From assembly GCA_016124795.1 (NCBI GenBank), contig WGNB01000056.1:1-64000 (forward strand): a stretch of DNA of 64,000 nucleotides, given 5' to 3'. The DNA is from Rhodopseudomonas sp. (GTDB lineage Bacteria; Pseudomonadota; Alphaproteobacteria; Rhizobiales; Xanthobacteraceae). A model generated the notes under the pieces. That model did not search any database and had not been told where the DNA came from. It saw nothing but the letters and a program-made list of their open reading frames with translations. Positions within the stretch are counted from its first letter, which is position 1. Each line of letters opens with the position of its first letter. Position numbers and translations under genes: made by a program. Below, piece by piece: positions 26,772 through 36,462 of this stretch.

Positions 26772-27118
26772 CTTCCATCGACCATGCAGACGAGCGCCGC
26801 GCGGCCCGCATTCGCGACCTGAACGACATGCTGCGCACGACATTCCTGGGCGGGCAGGTCATGATCACCTGCGGCGTCCGTGAACGCGGTCAGGCTTTTG
26901 AAAGCGCCTGCGTCGAGGCCGTGCAGCGGTTCAGCACATTCACCGAAGGCGACGACCCGTATGGCGAGCACGACTTCGGCGCGGTCTCGGTCGAGAATAC
27001 GAATGTATTCTGGAAGATCGACTATTACGACCGTGACCTGGAGTTCGGCTCGGAAGACCCGTCAGACCCGCGCGTCACCACGCGCGTGCTGACCATCCTG
27101 CTCGCCGAAGAATACTAA
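26768..27118 (+). CDS. DUF3768 domain protein
   Basis: A 116-residue protein of the DUF3768 family, common on alphaproteobacterial plasmids and integrative elements and of unknown function. Signatures are IRDLNDMLRTTFLGGQVMIT near the N terminus and the conserved centre DDPYGEHDFGAV followed by FWKIDYYD. It is the third gene of the coupled small-gene operon and its start overlaps the preceding stop. It may act in plasmid/element establishment, but that is only guilt by association. Confidence 0.82.
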   Translation: MTSIDHADERRAARIRDLNDMLRTTFLGGQVMITCGVRERGQAFESACVEAVQRFSTFTEGDDPYGEHDFGAVSVENTNVFWKIDYYDRDLEFGSEDPSDPRVTTRVLTILLAEEY

Positions 27119-27151
27119 GCGTTTCGCTGAAGCCGCCGCTGGCGGCGTCAG

Positions 27152-27754
27152 CTATTCCGGGAAAGCGTTACGCGGCGGGCGTGGAGCGGCGGGCTGTGCA
27201 GGCGGCGGCGCGGGTGCTTGCACCGGCAAGACTTGCCCTATGCCGCCACTTGCCAACTTTATGGCGGTATCGATGCCTTGGTGCAGCGACAAAGCATCAT
27301 CATGCCGAAGCTCGCCAAAAACCCTGATGCCGGCCGCACCGTGCCAGACGAAGATTTCTGAATTCATGCTGCTGCCGCGCACGTCGATGCCCCTGATTTC
27401 ATTGAAAGGCACCTTGTACCAATAGCCGCCTTCATAAATTTGCAGGCCTTCTTCCGTGATCCGCAGAATGGACCGGCAGCGAAAGAACAGCATCCCCAGC
27501 AGGAAGACGATGAGCAAAGGCACCAGTAGGAGAGCAAGCGCATAGACGGCTGCCCATGGATGTATGAATGCGAGCGCATACAGGGCGACGGCGAGCCAAA
27601 GACCAATCAGGATGTTCCGAAAGATACGGATGCTCTTTCGGTTGTAGGAATCGCGGCGCGAGAATGTGATGTAATCCTCGCCTTGCTCGATCCTGACGCC
27701 ATACACGCCGTAGCTTTTGAAGATTTCCCAGTCCCGTTCAGGATCGTTCGCCAT
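27152..27754 (-). CDS. Unknown membrane protein downstream of the coupling protein
   Basis: A 200-residue protein. Residues 1-45 are cytosolic, two adjacent hydrophobic helices follow (about 46-95, NILIGLWLAVALYALAFIHP and YALALLLVPLLIVFLLGML), and then a PH-like beta region ITEEGLQIYEGGYWYKVPF. It ends in a Pro/Ala-rich tail. The start at 27754 overlaps the end of the coupling-protein gene by 17 nt, so the two are translationally linked. It could anchor the coupling protein, which lacks its own membrane segments; this is inference. Confidence 0.68.
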   Translation of the reverse strand: MANDPERDWEIFKSYGVYGVRIEQGEDYITFSRRDSYNRKSIRIFRNILIGLWLAVALYALAFIHPWAAVYALALLLVPLLIVFLLGMLFFRCRSILRITEEGLQIYEGGYWYKVPFNEIRGIDVRGSSMNSEIFVWHGAAGIRVFGELRHDDALSLHQGIDTAIKLASGGIGQVLPVQAPAPPPAQPAAPRPPRNAFPE

Positions 27755-29195
27755 CAATCGCCCCCTTGAACATTGGATCGCTTGCGTCGAGCCGTTGCAG
27801 AAGAAGTGGACGGCCCGGATGCACAACCAGCATGCGGCCTGTCTCGCGCGCGAATAGCCGCCCGACTTCTTCAGGGCTTAGAAGCGGCTCCCTGACTGTT
27901 TCCTCACGGTATTCCGACGAACCCTGTCCGCGTTGGTTCATTGTCAAATCGACTTTTTGTTTGCGGATGAAATGCGTGTCGCCAAGGCGCTTCGAAACGT
28001 ATTCAAGGCTGGTCTGATCATTCAGGCCAAAGCAGGTGATGACGCCTGCGTTGCCAAGGAACGTCTCCCAGCGTTCCTTGTACACGGCTTTGAGCTGCCC
28101 CAGGTCTTGCAAGATGGTCCAAATCTTGACGCCGAAGCCCGCAATCTGCCCCGCCGCTTTTTCAATGGAATCCATGTGACCCAGCACCGCGAATTCTTCG
28201 AGCAGCAGCAGGACCTGATTGCCAGCGTTTTCGTCTGTCTCCAGCGCGGCAATCGTCAGATTGACGATGATACGCAGCCACCGGAAATGTGTGCCGAGGC
28301 GCGCCGCTGGCAGGCACATATAGATTGTTGTGGGCCGCCGCTTGATATCGCGCAGCCTTAGGTTTGAATTTCCCAGCACGCGGGCCATGGCCGGGGAATC
28401 CAGGACGGCGGTTTGTTCGCGCGCCGTCGATAGAATGGACTCCATTTCGCGGGAGGCCTTCTCCGCGAAGGAATCGGCCAGCAGTTCAAGCTGGCCGTCG
28501 AAGGCCTCATACAGGCGCATGCGGGTGAAGAGGTAATCTTCGGGGTGGTTTTCGTCGGCCCGGCCCAGCTTCCCTTCCGCGCCCATCAAGATGCGGCGCA
28601 TGCGCGGCAGGCTGATCTCACCGCCGCTGGCAAACATGTAAAGGATGATGGCCCGGATCAGGTTCTTGGCCGCGTCGGTCCAGTGTCTGTCCTTGGCGTC
28701 ATCGACGATAAGCGCGTCGGCGACCAGCGCCACGTCGTCAATGAAGGTAAGGACGTTGGGGTCCAGGTCCGAAAGCGGATTATACGCGTTCGTCTTCCAG
28801 CCTGAGACACCGTAGGGATCGAGGATGACGACGTTCTGCTTCAGCCCTTCGGCGCGCCAGCGCGCCGTCTTCCGAGCCAACTCGCCCTTCGGGTCGATTG
28901 CAACGACAGAGCCGGGCCAGGTCGCAAGGTTTGGCAGGATAAGCGAGCGGCCCTTGCCAGCGCGGCTGCCCGCGATGGTCACGATATGCCGGTCGTCGCG
29001 GCGGCGGCCTATAAGCTTGTCCTGATATCGGCCCAGCAGAACCGTCGGCTCGCCTTTGGTCCAAGTCCATTCGTCTGTGAGCGTCTCGCCTGGATTGGCC
29101 CAGCGGGCAAAGGGCGAGCGCGGGGTCAGGCCCTCGTCCCAGGCACGCGGCATCGCCGCGTCGAGCGCCCCCTTGAAGTCCTGCCACCCCGCCAT
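27738..29195 (-). CDS. traG: VirD4/TraG-like type IV coupling protein without membrane anchor
   Basis: A 485-residue ATPase that would link the relaxosome to a conjugation channel. Walker A is GSRAGKGRS (about residues 76-84) and Walker B is LLLLEEFAVLG. IYMCLPAARLGTHFRWLRI and the RecA-like core of VirD4 are present. The N-terminal two-helix membrane domain of full-length VirD4 is absent. A GTG at 29216 is the alternative start; the ATG at 29195 has a G-rich site upstream. It is divergent from mobC across the oriT candidate region. No VirB genes are present, so a helper channel is needed. Confidence 0.88.
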   Translation of the reverse strand: MAGWQDFKGALDAAMPRAWDEGLTPRSPFARWANPGETLTDEWTWTKGEPTVLLGRYQDKLIGRRRDDRHIVTIAGSRAGKGRSLILPNLATWPGSVVAIDPKGELARKTARWRAEGLKQNVVILDPYGVSGWKTNAYNPLSDLDPNVLTFIDDVALVADALIVDDAKDRHWTDAAKNLIRAIILYMFASGGEISLPRMRRILMGAEGKLGRADENHPEDYLFTRMRLYEAFDGQLELLADSFAEKASREMESILSTAREQTAVLDSPAMARVLGNSNLRLRDIKRRPTTIYMCLPAARLGTHFRWLRIIVNLTIAALETDENAGNQVLLLLEEFAVLGHMDSIEKAAGQIAGFGVKIWTILQDLGQLKAVYKERWETFLGNAGVITCFGLNDQTSLEYVSKRLGDTHFIRKQKVDLTMNQRGQGSSEYREETVREPLLSPEEVGRLFARETGRMLVVHPGRPLLLQRLDASDPMFKGAIDGERS

Positions 29196-29363
29196 GGACG
29201 CCCCCGCAGCATGCACGTGGAGAGCGTATTTTGCACCGACACACGGATGAATCCAGCAGGGAAGTACTGGCGAAATTACCCCGAAACTTAAGGCCAGCGG
29301 TGCGGCCCGCAGGGCCGCAGAAGCAAAGCGCGTTCGCTCATGCAGCGAACTTTAATGGCGCTT

Positions 29364-29410
29364 TAAACCTAAGGGTTGTAGGCTTAAGGAGAGGGGTAGC
29401 GAGATGTGTT
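29364..29410 (+). other. Candidate origin of transfer (oriT)
   Basis: TAAACCTA (29364-29371), a 7-nt loop, then TAGGCTTA (29379-29386) is an inverted repeat with one mismatch. AGGAGAGGGGTAGCGAG follows. It sits in the 340-nt non-coding gap between the divergent coupling-protein and mobC/relaxase genes, the normal place for oriT. No nic site can be assigned from sequence alone. I see no gene in the rest of 29217-29555. Confidence 0.45.
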
Positions 29411-29558
29411 TTTGTATACGTTTACTCTGCGTGGGGCATCGTCACTTCTACAAAAACTCTCGCCATGGGAGCCGCTCCGCTCATCCCCTGGACCCCTTCC
29501 GGTCAGGGCTGCCGCCCCGAACCCCGCCTTGCCGTGGTCGCCATAGAGGCTTTGCGTG

Positions 29559-29969
29559 ATGGCGCGCCCCACCCCCAGTCATTCACGGGGTGACGAATCT
29601 CGTTCCGAGGTTATCACCACCCGGGTGACACGGGCAGAGCGCGTCAGGCTGGAGCAGCGCGCAGCGGCGGCAGGCATGACGGTGAGCGCCTACGCGGCGC
29701 AGGTGCTGGCAAGAGGCCAGGTCACCGTCGAAACCAGGCCGCGCAGCGTGGCGCTGCCGCCCGATCTGGTCGCCGAGTTCAAACGCATAGGCGTCAACAT
29801 CAACCAGATTGCCCATGCGTTGAACGCCCATAAGCGTGTTGCCGAAGGGCAGCTCGCGGCTGAGTTCGCGGATTTCATGCGGGTGCTGCTTAAGGATGAC
29901 TACCTTAAGCGCAAGGGCGGGGCGGTGGCCTCCGCCCTCCTGAAATCCGCCAGCCGGAGTCCCCGGTGA
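29559..29969 (+). CDS. mobC: MobC-like relaxosome accessory protein
   Basis: A 136-residue DNA-binding protein of the MobC family. The N-terminal ribbon-helix-helix region reads VITTRVTRAERVRLEQRAAA, with GMTVSAYAAQVL after it. The C-terminal MobC signature is LVAEFKRIGVNINQIAHALN. Such proteins help the relaxase melt and nick oriT. The ATG at 29559 is preceded directly by an in-frame GTG; either may start. The stop overlaps the relaxase start (GTGA), so the two genes are coupled. Confidence 0.88.
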   Translation: MARPTPSHSRGDESRSEVITTRVTRAERVRLEQRAAAAGMTVSAYAAQVLARGQVTVETRPRSVALPPDLVAEFKRIGVNINQIAHALNAHKRVAEGQLAAEFADFMRVLLKDDYLKRKGGAVASALLKSASRSPR

Positions 29970-31594
29970 TCCCCCGGCTGCATCGACGCGGCAACAGCTT
30001 CAAAGGCGTGCTCGCCTACATCCTCCACGACCCCGGCAAGGACTCTTCCGAACGTGTCGCCTGGGTGCTGACCGAAAACGTGTTCAGCGACCCGGAAGAC
30101 GCGTGGTTTGAAATGTTCGACACGTACCGGAACCGCACCGCGCTCAAGAAATACAACGGCATAGATTTGCGCGGGCGGGACAACAAGACCCCGGTGCTGC
30201 ATTACACCCTGTCATGGCACGCCAGCGACAATCCCGAGCCGGAGCACATGAAGGCCATGGCTTTGGACAGCCTCAAGGCCTTGGGATTGTCGGAGCACGA
30301 AACCGTGATGGCCTGCCATTCGGACAAGGAGCATCACCACGTCCATGTTGTCGTGAATACCGTGCATCCGTACACCGGCAAGACCGCTCCGCTGAAATTC
30401 TCGAAAATGGAATTTTCCCGGTGGGCGGAGGCCTACGAAAAGGAGCACGGCATTCATTGCGAGCAGCGCATCAAGAATAACGAGCGCCGCCGCGAAATCG
30501 CGAAGCTTCGCGAGACCGAACGCGAAAAGACGGCGCTGGCGCTGCTCACCGGCAAGAGGCCGCCAAAGCGTGGGGCCTTCGTGCCGGTCAATGACAACTC
30601 GCCCAACCGTCGCCGCTGGTTCGAGCGCAAGGAAGTCGTCGATAAGATGAAAGCCCTCCGGGCTGCGCTCGACAAAGACCAGAAATTTGCGCGGGGCGAT
30701 ACCTGGGCGAAGCAGAAGCAGCAGCGCGCGGATCTGGACAAGTCCACCCACGTAAAGCTCGACCAGACGCGCGAGGGCGTTCGCAAGGAGTTCAAGGGGC
30801 AGTGGCGCGACCTGTACCAGGCGCAAAAGAAGGATTCGCGCCAACTCAAAGATCAGGCGACCCATACGTTCGAGCGGGCGGTATTCGTGTTCCGCAACCG
30901 CGCCCGGCTCGGGGATCGCGGCAAGGCGCTCGGCCTTCGGCAGATGATTCCCCTTATCGTCTCGCGCAAGAAGCTGAAGGAGCGCGTAGGGCAGATTCAC
31001 ATGCGCGAGCGCCGCGCTATGGCCCGTCAGGAGAAATCCATCGTCAAGGCGCAATCGGAAAAAGTCTGGCAGGCGCATTACGCCGCCTTCAACGCGCTGC
31101 GGGTCCGGCAGGCGAAAGAACGTCACGCCGAGCGCCAGCATCAAAGGCTGGAGCAAAAGGAAATCAGCTTCGCGAAGGCGAAGGACGCGCTCACTCAGGA
31201 AAGCGAGCGCGCCAAGGAAGCTGCCGCTAAAGAAACTGTCAAAGAAGCTAACGCAAAGGTTCCTGTTGCGCCAAAGCGCGAGCAGAGCGAACCAAAGCGC
31301 GGCATGCGCCTCTCCATGCCGCGTATGCCAGAGTCTGCCAAAGACGCGCTGATGCGCGATGCGCAGCAACAGGGCAAAGCCGCGCCGACCGTCAAGCCCA
31401 AGCCCCCGCTTGAGAAGCAGAAGCCCGAGCGCGAAGCGTCATCGTCGCGCAATAAGCAGGCCTTCAAGGACGCCGCCGCGCCCATCAAGCCCAAACGGTT
31501 CAAGGACGAGAAAGCCCGCCAGGAATTCATGCGCAAAGCCATGGAGCAGTGGAAGCGCAGACGCGCCCGCGATGATTTCGAGCGGGAGCGGTGA
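29966..31594 (+). CDS. mobA: MobA/VirD2-like relaxase
   Basis: A 542-residue relaxase that nicks oriT and leads the strand into the recipient. The probable nucleophile is Tyr18 in LAYILHD. The metal-binding histidine motif reads HSDKEHHHVHVVVN at 118-131, the HxDxxHxHxHxxxN pattern of MOB-P relaxases. Residues beyond about 250 are a long, charged, helical tail rich in Lys, Glu and Arg with no helicase or primase domain. It starts with GTG in a GTGA overlap with mobC. It is the key transfer gene of the element. Confidence 0.9.
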   Translation: MIPRLHRRGNSFKGVLAYILHDPGKDSSERVAWVLTENVFSDPEDAWFEMFDTYRNRTALKKYNGIDLRGRDNKTPVLHYTLSWHASDNPEPEHMKAMALDSLKALGLSEHETVMACHSDKEHHHVHVVVNTVHPYTGKTAPLKFSKMEFSRWAEAYEKEHGIHCEQRIKNNERRREIAKLRETEREKTALALLTGKRPPKRGAFVPVNDNSPNRRRWFERKEVVDKMKALRAALDKDQKFARGDTWAKQKQQRADLDKSTHVKLDQTREGVRKEFKGQWRDLYQAQKKDSRQLKDQATHTFERAVFVFRNRARLGDRGKALGLRQMIPLIVSRKKLKERVGQIHMRERRAMARQEKSIVKAQSEKVWQAHYAAFNALRVRQAKERHAERQHQRLEQKEISFAKAKDALTQESERAKEAAAKETVKEANAKVPVAPKREQSEPKRGMRLSMPRMPESAKDALMRDAQQQGKAAPTVKPKPPLEKQKPEREASSSRNKQAFKDAAAPIKPKRFKDEKARQEFMRKAMEQWKRRRARDDFERER

Positions 31595-31753
31595 TGAACT
31601 CTTCGCCGGAGGCAGTCGGTCCCGCTTCCCTCCTTTAGGGCGGCGCTATGCTGAAGCTCCTGCGGCTGCCTTGTTAACCGGTCGAAGAGCGGCGAATGCG
31701 CGCGGCTCCCAGCCGCCAGACGCATATGCCGTCGCCTTTGAAGAACAGCAATT

Positions 31754-32962
31754 TTAAGCAGCCGTTTCGCGGACTCTATCGAACGGCGGCGAAGCGGGAT
31801 CTGTCGTTTCCTGCTCCAGATGCTTCACGCCTTCGCCGCAGCTCAACCATTCAGCCAATGGTGCTACCGCACTTGCTGATTTCGCCAAGGCTGCCAAAGT
31901 GGCGTCCGGCATTGCGGACCTGCCCTGTGCCTCTGCGCGCGACTGTTCCATCAGATGGGGCAAAGGCGGGCGGGGCAGGTTCTCTTCAAGATAGCGGAAT
32001 ATTCGCAGTCCTCCGGGATCAATGTCGCCCCAATGATAGAAGGGCGTCTGCGCCTCCGTGCTGTTCAGGAGCCATCTCAATAACGCGATGACGCCGTTCG
32101 ACGCGAAACCGCCTGTGTAGATCACAAGACCGCCGTCTTCGATTTCCCGGACATGGCGGTTGAAACTGGCGTAATTCTCGACGGTCAGAATGTAAGAAGG
32201 CTGACCGGACAATTTTATGAGCGGCAGCAGTTCCGGATGAAGTGACGCGAAAGGCCGCGCCCTCCCATCGGCAAGAACGCCGTCTCTGTCTTCAGCGACT
32301 AAAGGGCCATGCAAATGGACCGGGTGACTGAACCGTTCAAGGCCGACGCGCGCCCACACAGCATCGGCCGCCAGACCTGGTTTGCCGATTTGCACAGCAA
32401 CAACAGACGCAATTCGGCTCGCATGCCGATCGAACGCCTTGCTATCGCCGGTTACCTTCAGCGAAAAGGTCCGCGCATCCAGCCCTTTGGCCTGATCGGT
32501 AGAAATCGCCTCAAGTAAGGCCAAAAATTCCCGTGCGCCCCCTAAGTCCGTTGGTGCAATGCGGTAGGCCGCTTCCCCCCGCGACCAGCGGGCTTCCATT
32601 TCGGCCAAAATTTGCGGGAGCCACGGATGGTCTTGCGAGAAGACCGATTCCAGATCACGCCGGGCGCTGGCCGCGATTTGTGATGCCGGAGTCCTGCCCA
32701 AATGACAGGCCAGCACCGCCGCGTCGCGCACCACGACGCGTTCGATAAGGTGCTTTCGTTCACGCTTTCCGCGCGTGATTTGAACGGCGCCGCTTCGTTC
32801 AGCAGCCAGTATTCGTTGCTCGAACCGGGATATCATTTCCGCAGTAAGGAGAGCGTCGTATTCAGGAGCGGCGGATGCGGCGCGAGTCCGGTTAGGCGAA
32901 CGCTCCGTGAGAATCAAAAGTCTCTCCAAAAACGCAACAGCCGGATCAACCGGGCCGTTCAT
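31754..32962 (-). CDS. jetD: Wadjet JetD, Toprim nuclease subunit
   Basis: A 402-residue protein with an N-terminal DUF3322 part (about 1-190) and a C-terminal DUF2220 Toprim domain. The metal-binding acidic residues are visible: Glu262 in LTVENYASF and Asp313/Asp315 in HWGDIDPGG. JetD cuts circular plasmid DNA after the JetABC SMC motor has extruded a loop. It is the last gene of jetABCD and its start overlaps jetC by 4 nt. The Toprim acidic residues look intact, so it should be active. Confidence 0.9.
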   Translation of the reverse strand: MNGPVDPAVAFLERLLILTERSPNRTRAASAAPEYDALLTAEMISRFEQRILAAERSGAVQITRGKRERKHLIERVVVRDAAVLACHLGRTPASQIAASARRDLESVFSQDHPWLPQILAEMEARWSRGEAAYRIAPTDLGGAREFLALLEAISTDQAKGLDARTFSLKVTGDSKAFDRHASRIASVVAVQIGKPGLAADAVWARVGLERFSHPVHLHGPLVAEDRDGVLADGRARPFASLHPELLPLIKLSGQPSYILTVENYASFNRHVREIEDGGLVIYTGGFASNGVIALLRWLLNSTEAQTPFYHWGDIDPGGLRIFRYLEENLPRPPLPHLMEQSRAEAQGRSAMPDATLAALAKSASAVAPLAEWLSCGEGVKHLEQETTDPASPPFDRVRETAA

Positions 32963-35900
32963 TCCGCAGCCTCTTGCCGTTGCGCGGCTTCTTCGGGCGA
33001 GAGAGAGGCTGCAATCATCTCCGCCTTGAATTCGTCGAAGCCCTTCCGGTACGGATCAACCGCCGCAAGCGCCTGCCGCGTTTTTTCCGTCAGGTATTCG
33101 CTATCGACCAGAACGGCATTGCCGGAGCGGTTCACGTTCACAATCGTATCCACGACCTCCATGAAAATGTGTCGCTTTTCATCGGGCGTCGCCACCACGA
33201 CCTGAAGGCCGAGCGAGCGCATGAAATCCGAACAGGCACAGATTGCCTTCGTATCCAGCCTATTGAAGGCCTCATCGAATACGGCCAGCGCCAGCCCGGA
33301 TTGCCCCGTCCGCCTGTTCTGATACGTGGCCGCAAGTGAGGCTCCGATGGCAATATAGAACGGCAACTGGCCTTCGCCGCCCGAACCTGTTCCGGCGCGG
33401 CTACTCAAAGAAGATCTCACCTTTCCGGCTTCGTCCTGGATATAAAGCTCGAAATTGAAATACCTGCGCGGGTCTTCGATCTCGTCGGTTTTTGCCTGCG
33501 GATCGGCCAAAATTTGTTCGATGCGGCGCACGGCTCTCAGGACGGCCGTGTCTTGATCGCCCGCCGTTTCCGAAGAAAATAAGGGCAACTGGAAATCAGG
33601 GCGGCGGGAGTCCTTCACCAGTTCGATCATGTCGGCATGCGCAGGATCGTGGCTTGACCGGAACACATAGTAGTCCCGGCCATGAAATTGCCGGTCCTTG
33701 AGGTGCCGATTCAGCTCCGCCAGGGTTTCGCGGATTCCCTCAAACGCATCATGAAGACGGTGCAAAAGATCGTCGCGGAAGGCAGTCGTCATTTCTCCGG
33801 CTGCGTTTCTGCACTGTTCTTCATATTTAACCAGTTCATGGCTTTCCAGCCGCTGACGCTCACCCTCGGCCCATTCGCCGACCACTTCGGCTTTCGCGTC
33901 CTCCTCTGAAAACGGCAAGCTGACCGAAAATTGCTGGCAGTGCTTCATCAGGGCGGATGTCAATTGGCTTTGAAGCGCCTGCCTCCGCTCCCCGCTGCGG
34001 CGATGAACGTCGGCGTTCAGCCCTTCGACTTCGGCAGGGAGCACATCAAGGCTTGTCTTGCGCGCTACCGGCTCGAATTTCGCGGCTTCGCCGGGATATT
34101 TTTGAATCGCCTTAGCGCGGCTTCGTCGCAGAATACGCAGCCGGTCGTGATCATCGCGAATAACCTTGTTGTAGTCGCCGATCAGTTGATTTTCCGCGCC
34201 ATGCGCAAGATGCCAGGCGCGGTCGGCGTCCGACTTTTCTTTGCGCGCCGAAGTCAATTCGGCTTTCATATTCTCCAGTTTTTGCATCAGCTTGGGATCG
34301 CGGCTGCGCCGCGCTTCTTCGACGCTGCTCGCCAGGCCTGCAATCTTGTGGTCGAAATCAGCCAGGGTGCGGCCGATTGAAACGCAGGCAATCGCCTGTG
34401 CACGAAGCTCGTCAAATCCGCGCGCAACGCCATTAATGAGGCCGCTGTCTTCCTGGAAACGCCGCGCCGTTCTTACCTTGTCACCGAGACGGTCATTCAG
34501 CGTAGCGCGTTCTTCCTGCAAAAGCTTGCGCGTATCTTCATGCGTCGCGCGCCCAAGTTTCAAAATACCGGGATGAGACAGGCGCTTCACAGTGCGCCCC
34601 GATTGCATCATGCGGTCTGGTGTAATTGCGCCCTCGGACGCGGCCATTTTCTCCATGGTTTCCACCATCATCAAACGGCCCAGGCGGAAATTCAGGAACG
34701 CCCGCGCGTGCGGGTTTTCAGTTGTAAGAACCGTTGCGAGAGACCCTTTCTCGGCCGGGCGGGTCTGCGCCGTCTTGGTGGTATTGATGATTTCAGCCTG
34801 GCGGTACTCGCCGTCACCGCCGCGCCTGTAGAGATCGAGGGCGCGAACGGCGCAATTCGGCTCAACGATTAAGGCTTCGCGCGACCGGCCTAAAGCCGCT
34901 TCGACCGCCGCGCGCCACTTCTGGTCACGAACGTCAACGATGTCGCACAACGGCACGGCAGAAATGCCCGCCCGTTCGAGCGCGGCCTGCAGGGCTTCCG
35001 TGCCAGGCTCAAGCGCGCTTTGACCGGAATCGAGACGTTTTAGATTGCGGTCGATTAATTCCAATCGATCCTGAATTTCCCTTACATCTTTTTGCGCGGT
35101 GAACAGGTCGTCGTCAGCGCGCTTTTGAATGCCCGCCAGCTTATCGACCGAAACAGCCGCGAGCGCGGCGTCGAGCGCGGCGGCTTTTTCTTCCCAGCCG
35201 TCCTCCAGCTCGTTGCCCCACTTGTTCAGGCCGACCGGCCGGTGGGCCAACGTCACCGAACTTAAGAGGCCATGCAGGGTTTCATCCCAGCCGGCAATGA
35301 TGCGCCGCTCGGCAAGCGTATCGACACGCTGCACCAGATTGTCGACAATTTTGACCGGCGCCAGCGCGTTTTCTCGCTCGGCAATTGCCAGGTTTTTATC
35401 TGACTCGTACATCAATGCGAGTTGTTCGCTTTCGCTGGATTTGAGCGTCAATTCGAGTTGCGAACAATCAACCTCAATGCGCGAAAGCCGTGCTGCTGCT
35501 GCCGTTGCATCAACCTCCTTTGACTGCGCATCTCTGCGCAGGCGTTTCAACTCACCTTGAATATCCCGCAGTTCGCGGCGGAGTTTCTCCCAGTTTAGAC
35601 GAGCGATCTGCCATTCACTGATATGAATGACGCGTTCGTTCTCCGCAACGCGGCCAACGGTGCGCTGAATTTGTCCAAGGCTTGCCGTCTGGGCCTTGAG
35701 TATTTCGATTCTGCCGGTCAGGTAGCGGTACAGCTCGATGCTCCGCCGAAGCCGGTCCACATGAATGGTGGGAACATCCAGCACGTAGTTGCGCACAAAG
35801 TCCGTCGGATTCTCTACCGGTTTCAGTTGCAGCGCATTGCGGAATGCCTTGATGAACCGGCGCGGGTCCAAAGGAAATCCGGCAGGCGACAACGCCCTCA

Positions 35901-36462
35901 GGCTTTCTTCGACGAAATCCGTGGCGGAGCCGAAATCGTCGATAACCTCCAAATCCCGCGCGCGCAGCGAGGTGCGGACGGAATGCCAGTGGCGGGTTTC
36001 GACGTCTTCGCCGCCCACCGGTTCGAGCAGGTCATCCTGGCTGACAAGTGCGCCCCGAACCATAAACCGGGCTTCACACCGTTCGTCGCCGCGCGCGGCG
36101 CTTGCAGAAAACGCGATCCCGAGATTGATGGCGTCGCCAGTCTCGACATCAACGAAACCTAGGACGGCGTAAGTGTACGCGTTCTCACGCGTTGGCTGCG
36201 AGCGTTCGCCGCGTTCGTCAAGAGATACGACGCCAAGACAATAATCCCGGATTGAACGCTTGCTCTTGGTCGCGCTTTGGGCGCTGGGGTTAAACCGGAT
36301 GCTCATCATATTGGCACCGGTCAATACAGTTTGAGCCGCGTCGATAATGGCTGACTTGCCTGCGCCGTTCGGTCCGATAAGCGCAGTCATTCCGGCGAGA
36401 TCAATTTGCTCGGCGCGGAACAAATACCAGTCAATCAGGACTATCCGGCGAAGCTCTATCAT
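32959..36462 (-). CDS. jetC: Wadjet JetC, SMC-like ATPase
   Basis: A 1167-residue SMC/MukB-type ATPase. Walker A is GPNGAGKS at 30-37. Long coiled coils flank a hinge-like region (about 480-640). The C-terminal signature motif is GTGSGGEGQ and Walker B is LAVFDEAFNRLD. It forms the motor of the Wadjet complex with JetA and JetB and extrudes plasmid DNA loops. It overlaps jetB and jetD by 4 nt on each side, so the operon is tightly coupled. The length is typical for Wadjet JetC. Confidence 0.93.
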   Translation of the reverse strand: MIELRRIVLIDWYLFRAEQIDLAGMTALIGPNGAGKSAIIDAAQTVLTGANMMSIRFNPSAQSATKSKRSIRDYCLGVVSLDERGERSQPTRENAYTYAVLGFVDVETGDAINLGIAFSASAARGDERCEARFMVRGALVSQDDLLEPVGGEDVETRHWHSVRTSLRARDLEVIDDFGSATDFVEESLRALSPAGFPLDPRRFIKAFRNALQLKPVENPTDFVRNYVLDVPTIHVDRLRRSIELYRYLTGRIEILKAQTASLGQIQRTVGRVAENERVIHISEWQIARLNWEKLRRELRDIQGELKRLRRDAQSKEVDATAAAARLSRIEVDCSQLELTLKSSESEQLALMYESDKNLAIAERENALAPVKIVDNLVQRVDTLAERRIIAGWDETLHGLLSSVTLAHRPVGLNKWGNELEDGWEEKAAALDAALAAVSVDKLAGIQKRADDDLFTAQKDVREIQDRLELIDRNLKRLDSGQSALEPGTEALQAALERAGISAVPLCDIVDVRDQKWRAAVEAALGRSREALIVEPNCAVRALDLYRRGGDGEYRQAEIINTTKTAQTRPAEKGSLATVLTTENPHARAFLNFRLGRLMMVETMEKMAASEGAITPDRMMQSGRTVKRLSHPGILKLGRATHEDTRKLLQEERATLNDRLGDKVRTARRFQEDSGLINGVARGFDELRAQAIACVSIGRTLADFDHKIAGLASSVEEARRSRDPKLMQKLENMKAELTSARKEKSDADRAWHLAHGAENQLIGDYNKVIRDDHDRLRILRRSRAKAIQKYPGEAAKFEPVARKTSLDVLPAEVEGLNADVHRRSGERRQALQSQLTSALMKHCQQFSVSLPFSEEDAKAEVVGEWAEGERQRLESHELVKYEEQCRNAAGEMTTAFRDDLLHRLHDAFEGIRETLAELNRHLKDRQFHGRDYYVFRSSHDPAHADMIELVKDSRRPDFQLPLFSSETAGDQDTAVLRAVRRIEQILADPQAKTDEIEDPRRYFNFELYIQDEAGKVRSSLSSRAGTGSGGEGQLPFYIAIGASLAATYQNRRTGQSGLALAVFDEAFNRLDTKAICACSDFMRSLGLQVVVATPDEKRHIFMEVVDTIVNVNRSGNAVLVDSEYLTEKTRQALAAVDPYRKGFDEFKAEMIAASLSPEEAAQRQEAAE

